Assembly: GCA_036940085.1 (NCBI GenBank)
Contig: JALLBK010000010.1
Coordinates: 1 to 54,225 of the forward strand
Length of the DNA: 54,225 nucleotides
Source: Discostella pseudostelligera
Taxonomy: Eukaryota; Bacillariophyta; Thalassiosirophyceae; Thalassiosirales; Thalassiosiraceae
Direction of reading: 5' to 3'
Shown piece by piece: positions 41,034 to 52,590 of this stretch; within the stretch, counting starts at the first letter, position 1; every line of letters starts with the position of its first letter. The translations under genes were made by a program, and so were the position numbers. The notes under the pieces were generated by a model. It saw only the letters and a program-made list of their open reading frames with translations, was not told the DNA's origin and did no database searches.

Positions 41034-41891
41034 TATTATTATACTATTCTATTTTCCAATGATGATTTTATATTTTATGTCAATGATCAATTCTCAATTC
41101 CCTATCCAATGCTCGGCGATGTCAATGTCAATGCGCCCCTTCATGATGCCTCTTGTTCTTCTTGTGGGTGGCGGCAATCTTGAATTTAGAGAGCCCCCCG
41201 TCATCCGTTCAAATAATGTACCAATTCCTATGCAAAAACACACGGTAGAGAAAGAAGTGATACACATGAAGAAGGTGTCGGAGAGGAGAGCGTGCGTCGG
41301 AGTGGACAAAGGGTGATTGGTGATTCCGCTCGTGATTGGCTGGAAGTCGTTGTTAAGTATCTTTTTGATTTCAAAATTTAATTTCATAATTTGTTAAGTA
41401 TCTTTTTCAATTCTAAATTTTAATTTTAAACTTTCTTAAGTATCTTTCAGACGATTAAGGTCTGTCCATCGTCGCATCCCACTGCCGTCGTCCGTCCGTC
41501 CAGCGTGCGTGCAGAAGCTCCCACCATTTTCGAAACCTTCCCGCCATTTCGCCTCTCGCTCTTCCCGCCTCTTCTTCCCGCCGTCGTCGCCACTTTCATC
41601 GCCTTAAGATCGCCAATTATTCGCGCCATTTTCTGCCCCTGCAATGACCAACGGCGCCGCCGTCGGACTCCAAACAAAACACCATTGACCCTGACTGTCG
41701 CCGGCCTATTACTACTACCACTACGATACCTACCACACGATACCACATGTCGATGATACCGACGACGACGAGTAGACAATAAATTCGTGCAGGTAGGGCC
41801 TGTAGGGTAGATTCAGATACTTTAGAGAGGGCAGCGGGCAGCGGCAACAACAAGTCAGTCAGCAGTAATAGATATCGACACATACAAAATA
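41034..41891. promoter_or_regulatory. Divergent promoter between plastid protein and formin
   Basis: 858 bp. It holds a GTACCAATTCCTATGCAAAA motif (41218-41239), three copies of the 41-42 bp AT-rich repeat (41353-41450), and three TTCCCGCC E2F-like boxes between 41538 and 41585. Confidence 0.55.
41353..41450. repeat. 41-42 bp AT-rich promoter repeat, three copies
   Basis: TTAAGTATCTTT starts at 41353, 41394 and 41436, so the period is 41 then 42 bp; each copy is followed by an AATTT-rich filler (the third is cut short). The same unit occurs upstream of Nsa1/WDR74 at 26331-26388. Confidence 0.7.
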
Positions 41892-44800
41892 ATGAATTCC
41901 GATCGGCAGACCAAGTTGGCGAAGTATCATGCTCGCAAGGTGGCAGAGCGGCAGCAACAACTGCAACAATTACAGCAGCATCAGCAAGGGCCCGGGGAAT
42001 CGCAACAACAACAGCAACAGCAGGGAGCAATAGCGTCATCAAAATCAATGGCTGGTGAAACTATTGTTCGATCGGCACCAGCTGCGGCAGCAGCTTCGAC
42101 CATTCATGCCACCGTTCAAACTGCCATGATATCCACCACCAACTCCAACAACAATAATGATGAAAATCGAGATGCCATGAAGTTATTATTTGCCAGTCGA
42201 CGACGTCGTGCTTTGGCGGAGATGATGCCATCCTCTCAAACTACTATTACTGCTGCCGATTCTGCTACCACTACAGCATCATCGGCATCGTCTGCAGCAG
42301 CAGTAGCAGTAGCTTCGAACGTCGTTGCTGCATCTTCCAATACCACTACTTTGTGTGCTAGTTCCAGTGCTGATACTACTACAGAAGGGGGTGGTGGTTC
42401 TACCTCGACTGCTGGTGCCAATGGTACCACTCAAGTGATTTCAGCAGCAGGTGTAGGAGCAGCAGCAGCAGCAGGTGCAGGAGGAGGGGAAAGAACAAAC
42501 AATACCGAACAACGGCGACTCAGTAATGAAAGCAGTAGCAATTATTCCACCATTTCCACAACAACCACCGCAACTACTGCCACAGCGGCAACCACTGCCA
42601 CAGCCACATCCATTACCTCTCGAAGTCGACGAGCATTGGATCGCTATCTTGGTGCAGGTGTCGGTGGCAAGAGCAATTGTAGTGGTAGTAGCAGGCTCGA
42701 TGGGGTGGCAGGAGGAGGAGGAAATGGTGGTGGTGATGGAGGAGGAAATGGTGGAGGGAGCATTGCCAGCAGTGTCAGCTCCGGTGTCAGTCAGGATTCG
42801 AAGGATAGTCGTAGCCATGGAGGGGTTGGAAAGGGTGGCAATGCATTGGTACCAACATCAACCACCACCAATACAATTATGACGAGATTGGTGGGCGCCG
42901 CCATCACCGAAGCCACCAATCCATCATCAATCAATGAAGCGGCCAAGAGTGTACGATTCAAATTGTCCCCCATCAAATCGCCCGAAATGAATAATGATCT
43001 GGGTAAGACGACAGCGAAGCCATGTTATTCTTCGGTACGGAACGAGGATAAGAGACCCTATGACGAGAAGGAGGAGAGGGGTGTAGAGGAGCGACCGTAT
43101 GACGAGGAGGACAGAGTAGTAAAAATGAAGCATGAGGCAAAGAACAACATGAACAAGACGCAATGCTCTCCACCTCGACGCATTATCCAATCATCGGGTA
43201 TTGGTGGTGGTGGTCATGTCGATAGAGGGATAGGAAATGTTGTGACACCTTTGGACGATGACGGGTGGGTGCTGGTGGATGCAGATCCGGAGGAGGAAGA
43301 TACAGAGGAGTTTGCCATGTTCGTGGAGGGCTTGCGGCGGGAGGTGGCAGGAGATCATACGGAGGTGAGAAGACGATGCTTACCTTTGATCCTTTTACAT
43401 TGCGTAGTTGACGTGCAGTGCTCATTTGCCTCCCTCGTTCTCTTCACTTTGACTTTTATCCTTTTTCAGCTCTGGGCAGGATTTCAGGCACTCTTTGGCC
43501 GATCACCCGGCGAGAGAGTACCGCTTTGCATGCTCTCCTCCAACTACGACGACGATGGCGGTGACAGTAGCAAAATGGATCCATCGAAAAAGAAGAAGGT
43601 CAAGATGGATCCGCATACACAAAATTCCCTCACTGCCATTCACAGACATTTGATGGAGGATAGTCGCATAAAGAGCAAATTTATGACGACTAGTAGTCAG
43701 TTGGTGAATGATAAGAAGGTTCGGAAGGGAAGAGTTCGTGTGGTGGGATCGGGAGGAGACGTAGTCGATGATAACGGGCATGCTAGTAGATTAGAAACTG
43801 ATTCTTCGGTAACAACATTTGAAAGGAATCAGCGGCATACTGGTGAAAATGCAATGGACAAGGATGCGGTGATGAATTCGGTGCCAGAGGTTCATTCAAC
43901 GAATACTTCCTTGAACGAAGCCGGTGGCGGGTCACGGCATCAACAGCATCATGTGGAACAGGATCCAAATCAACATCGGGATAAGCGCGAATCATGGCTA
44001 CAATCCTACAAAGACAAGAAGAGTGCGCACCTTTCTGGGAGAAGCAAGCTGAAGATAACTACGTTTCAATCTCCCAGGAGCAAGATTGGTGATAAATCAT
44101 TTGGAAGAGAGGAGCACAGTAACGGAGGAGCCTCGGCAGCGAACGATACGAAGCGGCGATTGTCGTGGATGGAAGCATTGAAAGCAAAGCAAAAGACGCT
44201 ACGGTCAAAACAATCGGCCGATTCTGATGATACCGGTGGAAATACTAGTCAGGCCTCACAGGAGGATGGAGGCCCTATTTCCCCTCTGTCGACGCTTCGA
44301 ATGATTTCACCTCGCAAAAAGTCACGCCCCTCACCTCCATCCACGCCCAAGGGGGCTCCCTGGCTGAATGTACAATTGCGGTCAACACCAAAGCCTCGCT
44401 CGAGTATGGCTAGCGATTGGACTAGCAACGACACCGCCCCTTCTTTGTCGAACAACTTTGTCGTGCCACCTACGAAATTTACGTCTCGTGATCAACCGAG
44501 CGACAATTCTACGTCGTCGACGTTGCCCGCATTGTGTTGTGTTGGAGATATTATCGACTTGGATTCGTTGCCGGCAAAAGTCTTCCCTACTCACGAGGGA
44601 GATGCGACAATATTGCCACTGAAGCAGAGCGCGAAGGATCCATCGAAGGGAGGAGGAGAGGTTGAGAAGGTTGTTATCGTTGGTAGAACGGCTATTGCCA
44701 CGGCCAACATTATCCCATCATCGTCAATTGACGCTCCTCGGAAGGCAAGCATAACGTGGTGGTGCCGTCGGTCGGAAATACGCACCCTGACGTTGAATGT

Positions 44801-47800
44801 CGAGGCCACCGGCGCCAATCTAGCTCACGTACATGGTAGAACGCCATTATTGTTTGACAGCGCTGATGTTTGTTTGGACTTTGCTCAGTCATTTTATCGC
44901 GGACCGACGGCAAAGAGTGACGAGACTGTGGGAACTGCGTCGACATCCAATCAGAAGGGCTCTGATACTTGCTTGAATTCCGACGAAGGAGTGGTGAGCG
45001 GTGGTGCATCAAACCTCACCGAGGATGAAGAGTCGCTATTGGATCGCTACCGTCAATACTCTCAGAACGATAGAACGAAGCTTCGACTGACATGTCTGTC
45101 GCCACAGGGAGGAAATCAAGAGATGGAGGTTGAATTGTCCCCGGCCTCGAGAGTGACGCGACATGCTTTCACCAAGCCAACCTCAGTAGCCTCAGCAACA
45201 ACTTCCGCGAATAATGCAGAAGCACAGTCTTGTCTGTCGATGGGAGAGGAGGTGACGGCTTCTAAATATCGCAAAATGCTCAATATGGGCATCCCTCCTG
45301 ATGCGGTGCAGCACAAAATGACTTCCGATGATGTTTCGGCAACGATCATGGCGGCTGTGCTCGAGCGTGCAACCCAGGGTAGGGCTAATGAAGGTGGTGA
45401 ACTAACGAGCGAAGAGGAAGTCATTGCTGACAAGTATCGCAAGATGCTGAAGATGGGCGTTCCGCTCGATGGCGTCAAACACAAGATGACTCAGGAGAAT
45501 GTCGACTTAAAAATTGTATCGGTGTTAGTTCGAGAGGCGTCACCGTTGTCGGCAGATGCAGAGGTTGAGAGCAACAATCGCCACCAATCTAAAATGACCG
45601 CCAAGGTTGACGGTCCGCTACTCTCTGAGGAGGAGGAGGCTATTGCGACCACGTATCGAAATATGTTGAAAGTATGCATACCCAAAGAGGCCGTGCGGCA
45701 TAAAATGAAGCAGGAAGGTGTCATCGATAAGATTGTTGAGGCGGTGCTTGGAAAGGACGCCACGGGAGCAACTGGATCCGACTCCTCGTTGCAAGCCAAG
45801 ACAACCAACAGGAAGACCATTGCATTCCACTGGACGACGTCAAACTTGGCTCCAGAATTGCTTGAGCAAAGTATTTTCGGGCGAACGGAGCTCAAAAAGC
45901 GCAAGCTTGTTTTGGTAAACCCAGAAGAATCAGACATCAAAAAGCTCGAGGAGATCTTCCAAAAGCGTAACAACAGCAACACATCGAAGATTAAGTCAGT
46001 CGGCCAAGTTGAAGATGCCAAAGACATGGCAAAACTACTGGACCTCACCCGAGCCAATAATATAGCTATCAGTCTCAAGTCTTTCAATGATTTCACCTTC
46101 CGTTCATTGGCGGAGACGATAGGCGACCTTGATCCGGATTGTAAAATCGTAGGCGAACGAGTGCAGTTCATACCCAACCTCCTCCCGACACCGAAGGAAA
46201 TACAAGCTATCAAGAGCTACAAGGGTGATAATGATAAACTTATCACCGCTGAATTATTCTTCCGTCAACTTATTCCAATCAAGCGCATTGACGACAAGGT
46301 CAAGGTGATGCGAGCTATGTCAACCTTCGAAGAGCATGTTGCGGAGGTACGGGCAGGGCTCAAAACATTGCAGGAGGTATGTGGCCAGGTTATGAACAGC
46401 GAGAAACTTATCCAGGTGTTGGAGATGGTATTGAACATCGGCAATCTGATGAATGCGGGAACGCTTCATGGTGGAGTAGAGGCATTCAAGTTTGAGAGTC
46501 TACCCAAATTGTCCGAGACCAAGAGTGCCGACGGGAAGACGACAGTCCTGGATTACATTGTCGAAACGTTCATTGAAAAGGGAGAGAGGCAAGCCCTTTT
46601 CCTCATGTCAGAGTTTCCTAACATTCAGGTGAGCAATGACCCAACACGTATTTGTCTCTTCGCTTACCTTTGCCTCTCCTCGCATTCATCGACTTTCCAA
46701 TATCTCATTTTGCTACTGCAGGATTCGAGTCGATTGTCCATTGGTGATCTCATGAGCGACATGATTTCAATCCGAAATGACTACAAGCTTTGCACGAAAG
46801 AGCTCGCGAGCATGAAGCACGATCAGCGCTCGAAGGGATTGACGAAGACCTCGATGAAGGTTACAAAAGGAGGCGAAGTGGAAGATCCAAGGAAGGCAAT
46901 GTTTGCTGCCATTCTATCTCGGGGTTCGAAGGAAGATGGTGCGTTGAAACAGCCGCCTGATCCGAGACAGGCGCTATTTGCGGCCATTAAGAGTAGGCAG
47001 GTAGACAAGGATGACGGAAGTGATGATGATTCTTCTGAGTCTGGTGCAGAATACACTCCCGGCGTTCATCGATTGCAAAAGTTTCTAACTCATTCGAAAT
47101 CAATTTTATCTATTGCGAACGAAGACCTTGATGCCGCCATACGAGCTTGCAAGGTGAGTTCTTTTGATGTAAATCCTCGTGCCGGCAATTTGCGCAGCGT
47201 CTCATGCACTGTCCATATTCCGACCAATATAGGGTCTTGCACTATACTGTGGAGAGGAAGGTGGAGAGCGATCCGCCGCGTCGTTATTGCAGGTGCTATC
47301 CAATTTTGCTCTTTCCCTAGAGAGTGGCGTTAAGAAATATGATGAAAGAGTCGAGGCCGAAAAGAAGCGTGCTGCCAGGAGGAACAATGACAAGGGGAAA
47401 GAAAACAATCACAATACCAATTCAGTTTCAACAACGAGGCTGCTGAAATCATCCTCACTTCAGCCGCACGTTGGTCTTCTTGACAAGGGGAAGGGGCTAA
47501 ACACAACGTCGTCAAATCGAGGAGGCAATCCGATGAATGCTATATTAAATGCAATCAAGGATAGGGGGGCACAATTGAGTGAAGATACTCCAGATAACGG
47601 AGTTCCTGCCAGTTCCAACAGCGATTCGAGACAGGCATTACTCGCTTCGATCGAAAATAGGAGAGGCAGCTTACCAAACAACCCCCCTCCCGATGGAGTT
47701 CCAGACCGAATCAAGCACATCAACAATAACATTGCACGGAAGGAATCGCGAGTACTCTTGGTGAACAGAATGCTCTCGAAGGCACCCCCGAGCGTGAAAG

Positions 47801-48104
47801 AAGGTGAGACCGCCGGTCGCCGTCCGTCAGCTACCTCGTTCCCTTAGCGTTCCCCTTGTCGAAACTCACACTCTCTCACTTTGCATACATTATTTTTCCT
47901 CGACTCATGGACACAGATTTCCTCAAGGGCGTCACCTATAAGGAAACGAATGATCCACTATTGAGAAAAATCTACGACAAGGAAAGCAATACGGACGGTG
48001 GGGATGTGGAGGAGCAGAATGCCAATGTTGTTAAGAATTGGAAAGCAGTGGATCCCCGACAAGAGTTGTTCGCGGCGATCAAAGGCAGGAGATCCAACGA
48101 TTGA
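41892..48104 (+). CDS. Formin (FH2 domain) with WH2-like motifs, five exons
   Basis: Exons 41892-43364, 43470-46628, 46722-47153, 47233-47803 and 47917-48104 give 1940 residues. The N-terminal 900 residues are disordered (Gln, Ala, Thr, Gly runs). Three copies of a YRKMLxMGxPxxAVxHKM unit lie at about 1089, 1145 and 1219, a motif also seen in CCDC53-like and other protist formins. The FH2 domain starts near 1270 (IAFHWTT) and includes LEMVLNIGNLMNAGTLHGG, FKFESLPKL and LDYIVETF; it nucleates and elongates actin filaments as a dimer. Between ELASMKHDQ and LQKFLTHSK an insertion (about 1579-1661) holds two DPRxAxFAAIxSR motifs similar to WH2; three more follow after the FH2 end, the last at the C-terminus. 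No proline-rich FH1 was found. Introns 1 and 2 are 105 and 93 nt and stop-free in frame. Confidence 0.9.
46884..48101 (+). repeat. Five DPRxALFAAIxSR WH2-like motifs in the formin
   Basis: Motifs are at 46884-46922, 46959-46997, 47527-47568, 47623-47667 and 48051-48101, in protein order residues 1599, 1624, 1787, 1819 and 1924. The core (A-L/M-F/L-x-A-I-x-x-R) fits the actin-binding helix of WH2 domains; actin binding is inferred. Confidence 0.6.
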
Positions 48105-48531
48105 AGAATTGAGTACATATTGTAATGATTAATTATGAACATAAACAGCCAGTAATTTCAATGTTAGGCACGAACTCTACAACGTTTACCTGCTCTCAAT
48201 TCATACATGAGCATCATCATTTATCGTCTATGTACCAAACACTGCGCAAAAGTATTACTCCTACATCGTTGCACGCGCCATATCTCTTCGCAATAATTTC
48301 CTCCGAAGACATTCGAATCAGGCGGCGATGATCGGCCAGAAAAAAAATTAAATTGCCCGTTTGTTCCATGCTCCAATCCCTAAAGCCCGCACCCTTCTTC
48401 TCTCCTTTCCAGGAACTCTACCCGACCCCTCCCGCTAGACAATCCATCCACTACTACAGCATATCTCTATATGACTTCTCTCCTCCACCCGCGCCACGCA
48501 CCATCCTCCCCTCTCCACTCTGTTACCTGTC
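48105..48531. other. Convergent 3' intergenic region
   Basis: 427 bp between the formin and PRA1 genes. No coding sequence or repeat was recognised. Confidence 0.4.
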
Positions 48532-49973
48532 CTACGCTAAATTCGCACCAGTAGCACTACTATTCAAGAATGAACTCTCCTCATCCAACGTCAAATCACC
48601 TTGCATAACCACTCGATCGGCCTCATCCTTGTGCATACTGGCATCACGCAATAGACAGTGAACACCACACAGGAAGCCGGAGGTACCGAGTGCCATCCAA
48701 AATATATGGGAGAGGAGCCATAGGAGGGCGAAGATACTGAAGAGTCCCATGCCGATGGTGGCTTGTTTTTGGGAGATGGTGACTCCTACAGATTAATGGT
48801 GTTGTGTTTGCATGCCATCGGAGATAGTGTTCGAGATAGCGCAGGACAAAGTTGAGGTTAATGTGCGAAGAATAATGAATGAAGCATAGCCTCAAATGCA
48901 ACGTTGACGACGACACAAATGCAAGAAAGACGTACCTTTAATGGTAACACTTCCCGAACTAGTCATTCGTACCACACCCACCCACGCCCCTCCCAAACAC
49001 AACAATCCCACAATCGCACTCGGACTACTAATGACACTCAATGCGAATAATATCCCGGTAACTAAAACATAATTGAATAAAAAGAATTGTAAATTATGTT
49101 TGATCCGTTCCATTAGTAAGGATGGGACACGTTCCATGTAGTAGGCATTCTCTTCACCAATGCCAAAGAAGATGGATGGGGAGCGTAGTTTAGTATGGGG
49201 TAAGTGAGATTTGGCAGTGGAGGTTAAAGAGGATAAAGAGTCTTGGGCACTTTGGGGTAAGGAGGAGGAGGCGGAAGAGAGGAGGGTGGAGGCACCGGAT
49301 TTGTCCCAGGCATTTTTGCTGTAGATTGTTGTAGTGGATGCGTGAATTGATTGCAATTGTTGTTGTTGTTGATTGTGCGTTTGGTGAACGGTTTGGTGAA
49401 ATCATCATTTATTTGAAAATCGACAAAAGGGAGGAGAAAGAGAGATACAAAAAGACGGGGGGAAGTCAGGTAGGTGTAAGTGTCGAGAGTGAATGGCCAT
49501 GCAAAAATAGCAATGAACCATTAGTTTGTCTGCCGCCGATGCCAAAAAAATCCAATAAATACCAGCATCCAATATATCGTCATCCCCCCCATCCGCATCC
49601 TCCCCCAGCAATTAACAAACATATTAATCGAGTCGTTGACGCCGTAGTTTGTTGTTGTTGAGAACTTTTGTGTTGAGTTCTGGCGGCGATCTTTTGAATT
49701 CTGTCTCTCCCCCATCGACCCTCGACCAATACAAACGAAAATCACAGTATTAAAGAATCCTAAATAAAAAGCCAGCAGCTGCAACCCAATAAGCAGCAAA
49801 GCGACGACGAAGACGACGACAATGAAAAGAATTCAAATACATAAATAAACGTACATGGTCCCCGAGGCAGAACTCAATGCCGACAGAGCTCCAGCGACAT
49901 TATTGACACTGCTGGCTACTCCTCCACTTGCAGGGCCGCTACTGGCTGCGGCGGGGTCTTCGTTTAGGGTCAT
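48532..49973 (-). CDS. PRA1-family (prenylated Rab acceptor) membrane protein, three exons
   Basis: Exons 49973-49855, 49318-48936 and 48785-48532 give 251 residues; phases match at both joins (T-I-KNAWDK and VTIKG-VTISQKQ). The first intron (536 nt) is long, so its borders are the least sure part. The protein has a hydrophilic Ser/Ala-rich N-terminus, then LRSPSIFFGIGEENAYYM and ERIKHNLQFFLFNY, the entry to the PRA1 domain. Four hydrophobic segments follow as two hairpins (FFLFNYVLVTGILFALSVIS, AIVGLLCLGGAWVGVV, MGLFSIFALLWLLSH, IFWMALGTSGFLCGVHCLL). PRA1 proteins sit in ER/Golgi membranes and help load or recycle prenylated Rab GTPases in vesicle traffic. The acidic tail (DEADRVV, LDEESS) is usual. 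Upstream lie two G-boxes (50182, 50223). Confidence 0.87.
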
Positions 49974-50403
49974 GGTCGATGGTAATATTTCTTCGACGGC
50001 TTATCGATCGTAGTGTGCTTTGCTTTGCTTTGCTATGCTCGATGGCCGCTGGCGGTGCGGTGGTCGTTGTTGTTGTTTGGGGCGGATTTGGATTTGGATA
50101 CTTTAGTTTTTGGCGCGCTGTATAATGTGTCCAATCGTTTGTTTCCACTCTTTGTGCCCAAAGTGGATACAACTTACAATCCACGTGGAAGATTAATATA
50201 TGTGGACACAAGCGCAATCATCCACGTGAAAGATGATTCATTGTCATTTTTAATGTTGGCAATCATTCTCTGGTAGTGGGTGGGGTGCACCCACCCCTAA
50301 CCTCAGCAAGGAGGAAAAGCTGCCTGTGTCCTGTGTTGGTGGGGATCATTGTTGGGAATTGGGATTGGGGAGGTGGTGGTGGCTGCTGTTGGCACTAGAA
50401 CCT
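49974..50403. promoter_or_regulatory. Upstream region of the PRA1 gene and boundary to transposon-rich DNA
   Basis: It contains G-boxes at 50182-50187 and 50223-50228. CCACGTGGAAGATT at 50181-50194 is identical to 1412-1425 in the first promoter. Beyond about 50290 no gene or promoter-like signal was seen. Confidence 0.45.
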
Positions 50404-50421
50404 ACTAGAACTTAGAACTAG

Positions 50422-50449
50422 AACTAGCACTAGCACTAGCACTAGCACT
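50422..50449. repeat. CTAGCA hexanucleotide tandem repeat
   Basis: Four to five copies of the hexamer follow related AACTAG units in 50404-50425. This is a simple repeat at the start of the gene-poor region. Confidence 0.7.
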
Positions 50450-50464
50450 CGTGGTGCAAGGGCG

Positions 50465-51027
50465 ATGGGTAAATACTACAAGGAGAACAAGATCAAGAGT
50501 CTCCTGGACAAGCTCACAGTGAAAGATATCAAGTACAGCATTTTTGTATATGAAAGCATGCATGATGTGTGGAAGGAGGAGACCATCAAGGAGGTACAGA
50601 CGTGTGACAAAAGAGAAGAAGCAGAAGGCATTTCAGCATGTTGCTGTCAACAAGTACCACCATGTCAAAAAGGGGACACAAATGGTTTTGTGTCAAGATG
50701 GATGGACCAGTGCAGGCCAGGTGTATTTCGGACAGATATGCAACGAAATTTCAGATATAATGACTAACTGCAAACTTTGGTCGACTTTGAAGATGCACAG
50801 ATACGTTTTAGATGAAGACAATGCAGCGGATAATGATGATGATTCAGACACACCTTGGACAAGGAGAATGAAGATGAAGGCTGTATTGTATCTCTACCTG
50901 GTGAAGTCAATGACGATACCAGTGATATTGATGATGAGAGCAACCACGAACAGGATGATGATGAAAATGAGCAGGGACGATCGAAGCGACAAAGAATGTG
51001 CCCAGTTTGAAGTGATAATGATGTTTT
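50465..51027 (+). pseudogene. Decayed coding sequence of unknown origin, possibly from a transposon
   Basis: Coding-like sequence continues across several frames. One frame begins MGKYYKENKIKSLLDKLTV from 50465; a second has VAVNKYHHVKKGTQMVLCQD and continues to about 50860; a third has an acidic tail ending GRSKRQRMCPV at about 51010. Frame changes near 50600 and 50860 suggest frameshift mutations. The composition (Lys-rich N-part, acidic tail, basic end) resembles transposase-type proteins, but I cannot name a family. It lies next to a retroelement remnant in a stretch without intact genes. Confidence 0.35.
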
Positions 51028-51030
51028 CAT

Positions 51031-52585
51031 AAATCATTGTAGTTAACAATTTGTCTTAGATTGATGTGACATTTGAAATATGGAAAATCAATAGCCTTGT
51101 ATGTGTTTTGATTGTAGAGACAATGATGAACTCATGGGACATAAATGGGCGAAAAAAATGAAGCATGATGAAAATGGATGTTGTCCATGAATGTTGTTAA
51201 AAAGGGACATAAATAACCAAAACAGTCAAAAACAAAAAAGGCACATTTTGACCATATATGTTGTCAGAAACAAACAATTAATGGATGAAACACCACCATA
51301 TCTTACATGACTCACATCGTTTTGTTGTGTTGAGGACATCATCTATGAAGAGCATGAAGTTCAACTATGAATAGTTGAACATGATCTAACCAAAGGGGCA
51401 TACCAATTCATTCCCAAATGTCCCATCGATCAACTATGGGAGAGGTTCTGATGCTCATCACCAAAACTAATACTAGCACTCACCAAAGCAGATCATTCTT
51501 TGCATCCAGCATCCATCCAGCATCCAGCAGATCCATGATCCATTGCCCCTTGGCCATCATGGTCTGCCATCATCCTAGCCACCAGATCATCCAGCAGCAG
51601 CAGGAGCAGCAGCAGTAGATGGCCTACTCCCTGGCTGCCTTCTCCTCATAAATAGTCCCCAGTCCCCGACTTTGATCAGTCTTCCCCAGAAAGTGTACCA
51701 CCACGCATAGCTCTTTGGGTACATTTTGAGTGATACCTTGATAAATCCCACATCACATCATCCCACATAAGAGATAAGAGCAATTCAGCAAATTCATCCT
51801 CATCACCCTCTTGACCTTGAGTCATGAGCTTTTCAGCTTCCGCCATGATACATTGCATCTCTTTTCTTTGCAGTGGCCTTCTCTTGTGCATGGGGTAATA
51901 CACAGGGGTCATCTGATCATCATGGTTTGTTTGATTAAGATTTCTGAGCCTGATATGTGTTCTTCTTGGATACTAGAACAAAAGTTCATCACAGCAGCCA
52001 TGCTGACTGTCAAATTCCTTCTCATTGATGCTGAAAACTGTGCATCCTTCTTGACAGAGAATGCTGGCAGAAGCTTTGTTGAACTGCTATCATGATGCCT
52101 TGTTCATTCTCTTCACGACCAGCAGCAGTAATTGCCTGGTACTAGCAGCAGCAAAGATTCATATTTTCAAATGAGATTGAGGCCCACAAGACTGCAAAGA
52201 CATGGAGGCCATTGTCACAGCCACCATTTCAACATTGCTTTGTTGTATAGTAGTCACAAGTCACAAGAATGCCAGTTATGGATATGGATGGTCTTTGAAT
52301 GGTAAATGGTGAATGGTTGTTATCACTTATTACTACTATGCTTAGTCTGCTAGCACTGAAGTTATTGCCCCTACACATAGAAGTGTATGGTTCCTACTCG
52401 GGGTCATTGCGATGGTCCTCCAAAGAAAGCAACATGCTCGACATCTGTCCGTCAAGGCGGTACAAAAGATCCTTCTCTTAATGCTTCCCATTTCAGGTGT
52501 GATGTTGCCATGCAATCATATGGTTGCGTCGTCGCAGGTCAAACAGGGTATTATTCCATTATCAAGTGACATGGTGATAATGGGG
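51031..52585. other. Gene-poor region without recognisable gene
   Basis: About 1.5 kb with unusual composition, including GGGACATAAAT at 51137 and 51203, GCATCCA repeats (51507-51530) and a CAG-rich run (51591-51615). A 78-residue open frame on the minus strand (51912-51676, ATG start, Glu/Met-rich) has no recognisable domain. Nothing else is supported. Confidence 0.35.
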
Positions 52586-52590
52586 TGGAC

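Noticed and set aside
45491..46213. 240-residue open frame antisense to the formin
   Set aside because: It lies fully under conserved FH2 coding sequence and shows no recognisable motif.
47154..47333. Reading the formin straight through 47153 to a stop at 47333
   Set aside because: This would lose the FH2 end. Splicing 47154-47232 restores the LYCGEEGG...LESGVKKYDE end typical of FH2 and continues for two more exons.
50422..51615. CRISPR-like or prokaryotic repeat array
   Set aside because: The repeats are short simple hexamers and CAG/GCATCCA runs without spacers, in a clearly eukaryotic setting.
51676..51912. 78-residue minus-strand open frame as a gene
   Set aside because: It has an ATG but no recognised domain or neighbour support and lies in decayed DNA; mentioned only in the regional entry.
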